From UCB3 sp964415605 (GTDB taxonomy: Bacteria; Chloroflexota; Anaerolineae; Epilineales; Epilineaceae), in NCBI GenBank assembly GCA_964415605.1, contig CAYQBA010000069.1, positions 1-22,701 of the forward strand: a stretch of 22,701 bases of DNA, read 5' to 3'. A program made the translations under genes and the position numbers. Shown here one piece after another: positions 15,162-21,760 of this stretch; the first letter of the stretch is position 1; each line of letters opens with the position of its first letter. The notes beneath the pieces are model-generated. The model did no database searches and was not told where the DNA came from. It saw nothing but the letters and a program-made list of their open reading frames with translations.

Positions 15162-15512
15162 TCACCCTTTCTCGATCCGATACCCCATCGCCAGGATCGC
15201 CTTGATGGTCGCGGTGACCGTGGCGCGGTCATATGCCTTTTCGGATTCTGGCAGCGCCGCGTATGGCACCAGCGTCGGGTTCTCGCAGCGCGCGTCGTCG
15301 CGGCGTGGCCCGTGGCGCCAGCCTTCGGCGATGCGCCCGGCGGCATAGACCTCGTGGACGTGCTCGGCCAGGCGCTCGACCAGGTCCTCCAGCTCGGGCG
15401 GCATGACCACGGCCGACGTGTCGAGGGGGCGGGGCCGGTACGGCGTGTCGTCGGGTTCGTCCACGGTGAGATCTCCTCTCGGGGCGTCGATGGTCTCGGG
15501 TGGCAGCGTCAC
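15162..15512 (-). CDS. Stand-alone ryanodine-receptor-repeat (RyR) domain protein
   Basis: This 116-residue protein probably starts at a GTG (15512) whose last bases overlap the TGA of the CHAT gene (GTGA), indicating translational coupling. Longer upstream starts exist but read inside the CHAT gene as Arg-rich noise. Residues about 39-113 match the RyR repeat of ryanodine receptors closely: an R-I-A-E-G-W box, HGPRRDD, NP-x-LVPY, LPESEKAYD, and a final helix ending AILAMGYRI. RyR repeats in bacteria occur alone or in proteins of predicted conflict systems, where they have been proposed as ligand- or nucleotide-sensing domains (literature recollection). The N-terminal 38 residues are Pro/Asp-rich and probably disordered. 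No enzyme motif is seen. Its place as third gene after SLATT and CHAT suggests a sensor or adaptor for that pair. Confidence 0.85.
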   Translation of the reverse strand: MTLPPETIDAPRGDLTVDEPDDTPYRPRPLDTSAVVMPPELEDLVERLAEHVHEVYAAGRIAEGWRHGPRRDDARCENPTLVPYAALPESEKAYDRATVTATIKAILAMGYRIEKG

Positions 15513-18466
15513 GCGCCGTCGAGGTCGCCGGCGATCTCGCGCAACACCGCGGCGTTCTCCGCCTGCCCACGCCATGCCAGCATCGCCGCCAGCCAGCGCA
15601 GGTAGCCAAGCGTGCTGTCGCGCTCGCGTCGGGTCGCGCCCAGGGAAAAGGCGTCCGCATAGCCGCGGACGATCGCGTCCTTCCGCTGCGCGAGCTTGCC
15701 CTCGGCGAGCGCGAGGCTCTTGTCGGCATCGGGCAGAGAGACGCGGTGCCAGTACGTCAGTTGTTCGTCACACAGGGCCTCGGCCCGGCTGCGACAGCTC
15801 CGGACGACCTGCAGGCGCGGGGGGGTCGAACGGTCCCTGAGGAGGATCTCCAGGTCGATCCATGCCAGGCCATGATAGGGGTCGATGTGCTGCGCCTCGG
15901 CGCCGAGGCGGTAGGCCTCGCGGTATGCGTCCGCCGCCTTGCGCAGCGCTCTCTCGCGCGCGGCGGGATCGCCGACCGCGTCGATCACCGCGGCGAGCCG
16001 GCGCTGGATGGCGCCGGCGATCGCCAGGCGCTCAGGCGTGCGGTGGATGGCCAGGGCCGTCGCGATGTGCCTGGCCGCGCTCTGGAGGAGGGCACGGCTC
16101 TCACCGCGATCCCCGCTTGTCGTGCCTCGATCGGGCTCGCCGGCGCCATCGCCGAGCCCGCCGAGCCGCTCGCCCTGGCGCGCCTCGAGGTTGGCCAGCT
16201 GCTCCAAGGCCCGAATCGGGACATCCTCGTCGGCGCTCGAGGCTCCCAGCGCCCGCTCGTACTCGGCGATGGCCGCTTCGAACGCGCCGAGGTCGGACAG
16301 GGTGTTGGCCAGTCGATACTGGAAGCGCCCTTGCTGACGCCACCCAGCCTGCTCCGCCAGCTCCGTGATGGCGTTCACCCGATCCAGGCTGCGCCGGCGG
16401 GCCGCCTCGTCCATGCCGCCGCTCCCGCGGGCGATCTCATCGAGGTCTCGGATGGCCTCGTGCACGGCCACGGCCCGCGGCGGCTCGCGCGTCGGCGCGG
16501 CGGCGCCGGTGCGCAATCGGAACCCCGGATCGCCGTAGCACTGGTAGGCGCCCCAGGTGTTCGTCCGCCCATGCTCCGGGTGATCGAAGACATGCCTGCG
16601 CGCGCGGAACACCGCGTCGCCGAACGACCGTCCACCGTCGTCGAGCAGATGACGGTAGAGCTCCACCGCGAAGGCGACGGCAGCGGCGTCGTTCACCGCC
16701 CAGCCGGCCGCCACCACCGCGTTCACGCCCTGGCGGATCAGCGCCTCTGACACGTTGGAGGCCAGCCGATGCCACGGCAGGCGAGCCGGTCGGGCGCCAC
16801 CCGCGTCGTCGTCCGGCGAGTCGTCCTCGGCGCCCCCGCCGCCCTCGCCATCCGCCAGCCGGCCGGAGTGGCAGCAGTTCAGGAAGACCAGCTCCGGCGC
16901 CGTGCGCATCTGGGCGACCTCGCCGGACGTGAGGTACATGTCGCGGCCGATGACGACCCCGGTCCGATCCGGACGGCCCGGCTCGAACCCGCCGTGCGCC
17001 GCGATGTGCAGGATCCGGTAGTCGCGCGCATACAGCGCGTTGACGATGGCGATCGCGGTGGCCTGCTCGCCGATCAGCTCGGTGACGGCATAGCCAAACG
17101 ATCGCAGCCGCTCCGCCACGGCGGCCGCTTCCCGGGCCGCGCCCGGCAGCGGGGCGAACGGGGACCCGTCGCCGAGATGCGGATCGCCGATCACCAGGGC
17201 ATGGTGCCCGGCCGGCGGATGGAGCCGGGGCCGGAAGCTCGCCGTGGTGAGCTGGCGCAGGATGCCCATGCGGGTGGCGAGCGGCGCCGGTCGGCCCTCG
17301 CGCCCCCGCTCGGCCAGCATCTCCCAGGGGTACTGCGCCGCCGCCGAATCGAGGATGAGCTGCAGGCCGGCCAGCTCGTAGGCGCGTTCCTTGAGCGCGT
17401 TCGGCAGGATCATCTCGTAGAGCGTCGCCGGCACGTCGAGGTCGTCGGCGCGATCGATGGTCTGCGCGATGAGCTGGTCGACGAGCCGGCGCTGCGCGGG
17501 CTGGAGGGTCATGTCCGCTCCGGCGCGATCGGTCAGCAGCAGGAACTCGAGCCGCGCGATGCCGCCGGCCGCATCCGCTTCGGCGCCGTCGCCATCGGCC
17601 CGCTCCCGCACCTCGAGGCGGCGCCACCAGTTGTCGGCGTAGATGTTGACCGGGCGGCGGAGCAGCCCGCCGCTGAGCAGCCTGAGATACGGGGCCGGTT
17701 CGACGTGCTCCCACGGCTCGAGCCGGACGCGCAGGTGCTGGTGGATGTCGCGGACGGCGGCCGCGGCGACCGTGGCGATGTCCTCGTACAGCTCGACGAA
17801 CTGGACCGCGTCGATGCGCACGCGATCCCACAGGCCGCGCTGGCGCAGGATGCGGTTGGCCAGGATGGCGCCGGCGACGATGGCGGCGACGGAGTTCTGG
17901 ACGGTAAAGGTCAGCGTGTTGCTGCCGACCAGGAGCGCGCTCAGACCGGCGGATCGCCAGCCGGGCGGATCGCTGGCCGCTGGAGCCCGCTCGGCGACGG
18001 CCAGCGCGTACCGCAGGGCCGCCCCCGCGACGCCGTCGGTGAGCACGCCCGGCGCAATGGGACCCACCGGCCCCAGCCCGACCACCAGGCAGCCCGGCGG
18101 GGTCGATCCGGGCACGACGATGACCTCGGCGGTGCCGGCGGCGCCGGGGTAGAGCCCCATGGCATGCCGCCGGGTGAGCGCTCCGCCGAGCCACCGGTCG
18201 ACCACCGCCTCGGCGCCGGTGATCGCGTCGCCGGCGTAATGCCCGACGATCACGGGGTGGGCAGCGTGCTCGAGGCTGCCGTGCGCCGCCGACAGGCGCA
18301 GCGGGAGCGGTTCAGGGTCCGGCGACCCTGGCGACGCATCGGCGGCGGCCCCGGCGAGCGAATCGGGTGATGCGGGGAACGGGTGCGCCGGGCCCGCGGG
18401 CGCGGCGAATCCGCGGTCCGCCCCGCTTCGAGCGCGCTCGGCAGCGCTGGCCACCGCCTCAGCCAC
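15509..18466 (-). CDS. CHAT-domain caspase-like protease with M17-N/macro-like N-terminus and helical-repeat C-terminus
   Basis: This 985-residue protein has a GTG start overlapping the end of the DUF4231 gene by 8 nt. A downstream start is possible, since the first 55 residues are Ala/Pro-rich. Residues about 57-175 (PVIVGHYAGD...LVVGLGPVGP) resemble the macro-like N-terminal domain of M17 aminopeptidases without the M17 catalytic domain. About 175-340 continues with LSALLVGS and a VQFVELYEDIA box. The CHAT peptidase domain begins near 343 (LILDSAAAQYPWEML) and runs to about 650. Its catalytic pair is H491 in HIAAHGG and C532 in FLNCCHSG, both intact. An acidic Gly/Asp loop follows the cysteine (about 537-555). 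Residues 690-985 are alpha-helical with TPR-like units (LGAFEAAIAEYERAL). CHAT proteases cleave partner proteins in cell-death and CRISPR-linked systems. The probable partner here is the SLATT protein or another local target, which is inference. Confidence 0.9.
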   Translation of the reverse strand: MAEAVASAAERARSGADRGFAAPAGPAHPFPASPDSLAGAAADASPGSPDPEPLPLRLSAAHGSLEHAAHPVIVGHYAGDAITGAEAVVDRWLGGALTRRHAMGLYPGAAGTAEVIVVPGSTPPGCLVVGLGPVGPIAPGVLTDGVAGAALRYALAVAERAPAASDPPGWRSAGLSALLVGSNTLTFTVQNSVAAIVAGAILANRILRQRGLWDRVRIDAVQFVELYEDIATVAAAAVRDIHQHLRVRLEPWEHVEPAPYLRLLSGGLLRRPVNIYADNWWRRLEVRERADGDGAEADAAGGIARLEFLLLTDRAGADMTLQPAQRRLVDQLIAQTIDRADDLDVPATLYEMILPNALKERAYELAGLQLILDSAAAQYPWEMLAERGREGRPAPLATRMGILRQLTTASFRPRLHPPAGHHALVIGDPHLGDGSPFAPLPGAAREAAAVAERLRSFGYAVTELIGEQATAIAIVNALYARDYRILHIAAHGGFEPGRPDRTGVVIGRDMYLTSGEVAQMRTAPELVFLNCCHSGRLADGEGGGGAEDDSPDDDAGGARPARLPWHRLASNVSEALIRQGVNAVVAAGWAVNDAAAVAFAVELYRHLLDDGGRSFGDAVFRARRHVFDHPEHGRTNTWGAYQCYGDPGFRLRTGAAAPTREPPRAVAVHEAIRDLDEIARGSGGMDEAARRRSLDRVNAITELAEQAGWRQQGRFQYRLANTLSDLGAFEAAIAEYERALGASSADEDVPIRALEQLANLEARQGERLGGLGDGAGEPDRGTTSGDRGESRALLQSAARHIATALAIHRTPERLAIAGAIQRRLAAVIDAVGDPAARERALRKAADAYREAYRLGAEAQHIDPYHGLAWIDLEILLRDRSTPPRLQVVRSCRSRAEALCDEQLTYWHRVSLPDADKSLALAEGKLAQRKDAIVRGYADAFSLGATRRERDSTLGYLRWLAAMLAWRGQAENAAVLREIAGDLDGA

Positions 18467-18926
18467 CCAGCCGGTCGTCGCGCATCGGCAAGCTGCCGTG
18501 CTCCGCCTGCCTCCGCCAGCCTTCGTTCTGCTCGCCGAGGATGGCCTCGACCCGCTCGACCAGATGGCCGAAGGCTTCGTCGCCGTCGTACGGCGCGGCG
18601 CTCGTCAGGAACCGGTACTTCTCGTGGGTCAGGCGCTCGGCGGTGAGGCGATACTCGATCCAGGTCTCCTGAAACCGATGCAGGGTGATCCAGCCGGAGA
18701 GCGCCGCGATGGCCACGCCGACCGCACCGATGAGCAGGCCAAGCGACGGCGACCGCCCCTGGCCCTGGTAGCCGGCGAGGAACGGCAGGAGCGCGCTCAG
18801 CACGATCACGGCGCCTTGGAGTCGACCGAACCAGGCCTTGTTCCAACGGCTCCTGGCATCGTGCCAGTCGATCTGATCCTGCACGCGCGCGGCCAGGTAA
18901 TCCTCGACGGACATCTGCGTGGGCAT
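18459..18926 (-). CDS. DUF4231 (SLATT-type) two-transmembrane protein
   Basis: This 155-residue protein starts at the ATG at 18926, preceded by AGGA about 8 nt upstream; an internal ATG at 18914 lacks such a site. It matches DUF4231: an amphipathic N-terminal helix (EDYLAARVQDQIDWHD), two membrane helices at about 37-53 and 61-81, then the conserved FQETWIEYRLTAERLTHEKY region and a helix reading FGHLVERVEAIL. DUF4231 belongs to the SLATT group, two-TM proteins predicted to form pores in nucleotide-sensing conflict systems such as those with SMODS or SLOG partners. Its stop overlaps the CHAT start by 8 nt, so the two are made together. The C-terminal tail after residue 135 is polar and could be a protease-accessible regulatory tail; that is conjecture. 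Confidence 0.87.
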   Translation of the reverse strand: MPTQMSVEDYLAARVQDQIDWHDARSRWNKAWFGRLQGAVIVLSALLPFLAGYQGQGRSPSLGLLIGAVGVAIAALSGWITLHRFQETWIEYRLTAERLTHEKYRFLTSAAPYDGDEAFGHLVERVEAILGEQNEGWRRQAEHGSLPMRDDRLGG

Positions 18927-18989
18927 GGGCCGGTCCTGTGACGCGTGGGGCACATGCGTGCCCGATCGGCGGGATGGCGCGAGGGCCGT

Positions 18990-19018
18990 AGGCTACCGCG
19001 TGGTCTTGGGGTTGTCAA
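18990..19018 (-). promoter_or_regulatory. Candidate promoter for the SLATT-CHAT-RyR operon, inside the end of the glycosyltransferase gene
   Basis: On the minus strand a perfect TTGACA (19018-19013) is followed after 17 nt by TAGCCT (18995-18990), a 3-of-6 -10 match. The -35 lies within the last codons of the glycosyltransferase gene and the -10 overlaps its stop codon. The start would be near 18983, giving a leader of about 57 nt that contains a small inverted repeat GGGCAC-ATGC-GTGCCC (18948-18963). Confidence 0.5.
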
Positions 19019-20285
19019 CGTTGGGGCGGTGGCGCGCCAGACCAGCGCCGATGATCTCGACGGCGCGTCCGACCCCGTCCTCTCCGCGGATGCTGGCGCC
19101 AACGCTCGCGGCCCGCGCGGCCATGCCGGGATCGGTGGCGGCGACGGTGATCGCCGCGGCCAGGCCCTCGACCGTCAGCTTCTTCTGCGGGATCGGTGGC
19201 GGCCCGAACCCCGAGGCGTGGACGATCCGGCCCCAGAAGGGCTGGTCCGCGATGAAGGGGCAGATGACGGTCGGCCGCCCGGCGCGCAGGCCCGCCGCGG
19301 TGGTGCCGGCGCCGCCGTGATGCACGACGGCGGCCACCCGCCCGAAGAGCCAGTCGTGGGGCGCGGACTCGATGACGAACACCGACTCCGGCACATCCGC
19401 CGCCCGCAGGCCGCCCCACCCGCTCGCGATCAGCCCGCGCCGGCCGGCCCGCTCGAGCGCACCGAGCGCGATCGCGGTGCGGCGCGCGGCCTCGCTCCCG
19501 CCCATGCTGCCGAAGCCGATGTAGACCGGCGGCGGGCCGGCCTCGATAAAGCGCAGCAGCTCGGGCGGGGGCCGCCACGCTTCGTCGCGCGCCAGGAACC
19601 AGTAGCCCGTCACGTGGGCATGCGGCGGGAAGTCCGCGGGGACGGGCAGCACGCTGGGGCTGTAGGCGTACAGGATCGGCACGGGCCGCCCGTCCGAGGT
19701 CGTGGCCAGGCTGGCGAACCGCGGGCGCTTCGGCAGCCCGAGGCACTGCGCGCGGAAGGCGTTGATGTCGCCGGCGTACATCGCGGTTGCCCAGGCCATC
19801 GGCTTGTAGCTCAACCGGTTGAACCACGCGCCGAGCCTCGGCGCGTCGAAGAGCGGGTGGGGGAAGGCCGCGGTCGGCGTGTAGAACGGCAGCGCCAGAG
19901 AGAGGAAGGCCGGGATGCCGAGTCGCTCGGCGATGTGAGGGGCCCCCAGCGCCTTGGGGTGAAAGACCATCAAGTCCGGCCGGAAGGCCTGCGCCGCCTG
20001 CCACTCCTCCGCCATCGAACGCCGCATGATCGGCCGCGCCGCGCGCACCAGCGCGAGCACGTTGCCCCGGCCCTCGAGCGCGGCCTGGCCGGCTTGCGCC
20101 TGCATGAAGTCGAGGATGCCGTTGTTCAGGTAGGCGTAGTCGATCCCATGGGCCTCGATGAAGGGGCGGAAGCCTTCGGCCGTGCAGATCGCCACGTGGT
20201 GCCCGGCCGCCCGCAGTCCCTGGCCCAGGGCGACAAAAGGCTGGACGTCACCGTGGGTGCCAAGGGTGTGGATCAGGATCTTCAT
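18993..20285 (-). CDS. UGT/GT28-type glycosyltransferase (sterol/antibiotic glucosyltransferase-like)
   Basis: This is a 430-residue GT-B fold enzyme of the GT1/GT28-like group. Such enzymes move a sugar from a UDP- or dTDP-sugar to a lipid or small hydrophobic acceptor in the cytoplasm. The N-terminus has the acceptor-domain signature MKILIHTLGTHGDVQPFVALG (T-x-G-x-x-G-D-V-x-P). The nucleotide-sugar site lies at about 322-340: HHGGAGTT, then AGRPTVICPFIADQPFWG, the usual PSPG-like box with its Asp-Gln end. VYIGFGSMGG near residue 255 is the other family motif. The length is normal. No strong Shine-Dalgarno precedes the ATG at 20285. A good promoter (20345-20373) lies upstream. The gene sits 66 nt upstream of the SLATT gene on the same strand, so read-through into that operon is possible. 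The acceptor cannot be predicted. Confidence 0.9.
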   Translation of the reverse strand: MKILIHTLGTHGDVQPFVALGQGLRAAGHHVAICTAEGFRPFIEAHGIDYAYLNNGILDFMQAQAGQAALEGRGNVLALVRAARPIMRRSMAEEWQAAQAFRPDLMVFHPKALGAPHIAERLGIPAFLSLALPFYTPTAAFPHPLFDAPRLGAWFNRLSYKPMAWATAMYAGDINAFRAQCLGLPKRPRFASLATTSDGRPVPILYAYSPSVLPVPADFPPHAHVTGYWFLARDEAWRPPPELLRFIEAGPPPVYIGFGSMGGSEAARRTAIALGALERAGRRGLIASGWGGLRAADVPESVFVIESAPHDWLFGRVAAVVHHGGAGTTAAGLRAGRPTVICPFIADQPFWGRIVHASGFGPPPIPQKKLTVEGLAAAITVAATDPGMAARAASVGASIRGEDGVGRAVEIIGAGLARHRPNVDNPKTTR

Positions 20286-20344
20286 GTGGGTTGCTCGCGG
20301 TCTGGCGCCAGGCGGGACCTCGGCCGGGGCGACGAGGGGCGCTG

Positions 20345-20373
20345 AGGATAGGGCGGCGCAGGGCGGCGGTCAA
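20345..20373 (-). promoter_or_regulatory. Sigma70-type promoter for the glycosyltransferase gene
   Basis: On the minus strand TTGACC (20373-20368) and TATCCT (20350-20345) are separated by 17 nt. The start would be near 20338, about 53 nt before the ATG at 20285. Confidence 0.65.
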
Positions 20374-20440
20374 AGGACGTGCGCCGGGCTGGGCCAGGGT
20401 CGTCGCGGGCGGGTTGAGGGTGGGCGGAGGGGTGGGGCGA

Positions 20441-20469
20441 TTGACAATTCCCCTAAGTCGGCCTAAACT
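20441..20469 (+). promoter_or_regulatory. Near-consensus promoter for the AAA_14/DUF4143 gene
   Basis: TTGACA (20441-20446) is perfect, the spacer is 17 nt, and TAAACT (20464-20469) matches four of six -10 bases. The leader to the GTG at 20504 would be only about 28 nt. Confidence 0.7.
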
Positions 20470-20495
20470 CGGCGAGTAAGCTCTCCCAATTAGGC
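20461..20495. repeat. Short inverted repeat flanking the transcription start of the AAA_14 gene
   Basis: GCCTAA (20461-20466) and TTAGGC (20490-20495) are exact inverse complements 23 nt apart. The left arm overlaps the -10 element. A second CCTAA (20452-20456) lies in the spacer of the promoter. It could be an operator, but the arms are short. Confidence 0.35.
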
Positions 20496-20503
20496 GGAAT
20501 CAG

Positions 20504-21631
20504 GTGACCAAGTATCCGCGCGTCATCCAGTCGGCCGTGGAAGCCGCGTTGTTCAAAGGCAAGGCGGTGGTGATCTACGGGGCGCGTCAGGTCGGCAAGA
20601 CGACCCTGGTGCGCGACATCCTGGCTCGCCACCCATCAGGCACATTGTACCTCAACTGCGACGAGCCGGACATCCGCGCCGGCTTGACCGATCGCACGTC
20701 CACCGAGCTGCGCGCGCTCGTCGGCCGGAGCAAGCTGGTGGCGATCGACGAGGCGCAGCGCGTGCGCAACATCGGCCTCACGCTGAAGCTGCTGGTGGAC
20801 AACGCTCCCGACGTGCAGGTGATCGCCACGGGTTCGTCGTCCTTCGAGCTCTCCAACACCATCGCCGAGCCGCTGACGGGGCGCAAGGTGGAGTTCCAGT
20901 TGTTCCCGCTGTCGGTCGAGGAGCTGGCGAGCCAGGAATCCGCCTTGGAGTCGAAGCGGCTGCTGGAACAGCGCCTCCGCTTCGGGACCTATCCGGGCGT
21001 CCTGACCTCCGAAGATCCGGCATCCACGATCCTGGAGATCGCCAGCAGCTACCTCTATCGGGACGTGCTGGAGTACCAGACGGTCAGGAACCCCGACCAG
21101 TTGCGCCGCCTGCTGCAGGCCCTGGCCCTGCAAGTCGGTGGCGAGGTCTCGTACAACGAGCTCGCGCAGCTCATCGGGATCGACAAGGCCACGGTCAACC
21201 GCTACGTGGCGCTGTTGGAGCAGGCGTACATCATCTTCCACCTGCCGCCGTTCAGCCGCAACCTGCGCAAGGAGCTGGCGAAACTGCGCAAGATCTACTT
21301 CTACGACCTCGGCGTGCGCAACGCCGTGATCAACAACTTCAACCCTCTGGAGCTGCGCGCCGATGCCGGCGCCCTGTGGGAGAACTTCTTCATCAGCGAG
21401 CGGATCAAGCACAATCGCAACCGGCGCCGCCACGTCAACACCTACTTCTGGCGCACTTACGACGGCGCCGAGATCGACTACCTCGAGGAGGCGGAAGGCC
21501 AGCTGGTCGGGTTCGAGTGCAAGTGGATGGCCAAGGGCTGGCGCGTGCCGGGCGCCTTCACCGCCGCCTATCCTGGCGCGGTCGCGCACATGGTGAACCG
21601 CGAGAACTATCTGGACCACCTGGCTTCGTAG
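20504..21631 (+). CDS. AAA_14/DUF4143 ATPase with C-terminal PD-(D/E)xK-like motif
   Basis: This 375-residue protein starts at a GTG just after a weak GGCGGA site; no ATG alternative fits the family start. Walker A is GARQVGKT at 26-33, Walker B is LVAIDE at 78-83, and sensor 1 is VIATGSS at about 106-112. Residues about 170-240 contain a winged-helix-like segment (ELAQLIGIDKATVNRYVALLEQAYIIF). The C-terminal DUF4143 part has the nuclease-like pattern D325 in AEIDYLEE and E338-x-K340 in FECKW. This family is widespread in bacteria and archaea, often mobile, and its molecular role is poorly known. It is monocistronic here with a strong promoter, divergent from the glycosyltransferase. Confidence 0.92.
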   Translation: MTKYPRVIQSAVEAALFKGKAVVIYGARQVGKTTLVRDILARHPSGTLYLNCDEPDIRAGLTDRTSTELRALVGRSKLVAIDEAQRVRNIGLTLKLLVDNAPDVQVIATGSSSFELSNTIAEPLTGRKVEFQLFPLSVEELASQESALESKRLLEQRLRFGTYPGVLTSEDPASTILEIASSYLYRDVLEYQTVRNPDQLRRLLQALALQVGGEVSYNELAQLIGIDKATVNRYVALLEQAYIIFHLPPFSRNLRKELAKLRKIYFYDLGVRNAVINNFNPLELRADAGALWENFFISERIKHNRNRRRHVNTYFWRTYDGAEIDYLEEAEGQLVGFECKWMAKGWRVPGAFTAAYPGAVAHMVNRENYLDHLAS

Positions 21632-21667
21632 ATCGGGCAACGGTCAGAGCTTCGGGCGCCCTTCGAG

Positions 21668-21688
21668 CGGTGGGCATCCTGCCCGCCG
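21668..21688. terminator. Possible hairpin between convergent genes
   Basis: CGGTGGGC (21668-21675) pairs with GCCCGCCG (21681-21688) through eight pairs, one a G-U wobble, around the loop ATCCT. It lies 36 nt after the AAA_14 stop. A further palindrome, CCCGGGCCCGGG, lies near 21714-21725. No T-tract is seen. Confidence 0.4.
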
Positions 21689-21760
21689 AGCCGCCGTGCG
21701 GGCCGGATGTCCCCGGGCCCGGGATGGCCGGCGCTCCCGGTCCACAGGCGACGGCGCCGG

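Noticed and set aside
15162..15575. Longer start for the RyR gene at 15575
   Set aside because: The extra 21 residues are Arg-rich and read inside the CHAT gene; the GTG with a 4-nt overlap is more typical of coupled genes.
18993..20285. Glycosyltransferase as a member of the SLATT-CHAT-RyR system
   Set aside because: It has a separate strong promoter, a 66-nt gap instead of overlap, and a complete ordinary GT-B architecture; co-transcription is possible but membership is unsupported.
21714..21725. CCCGGGCCCGGG palindrome as a protein site
   Set aside because: In DNA this GC-rich such palindromes arise often, and it lies between convergent genes where a hairpin is more likely than an operator.
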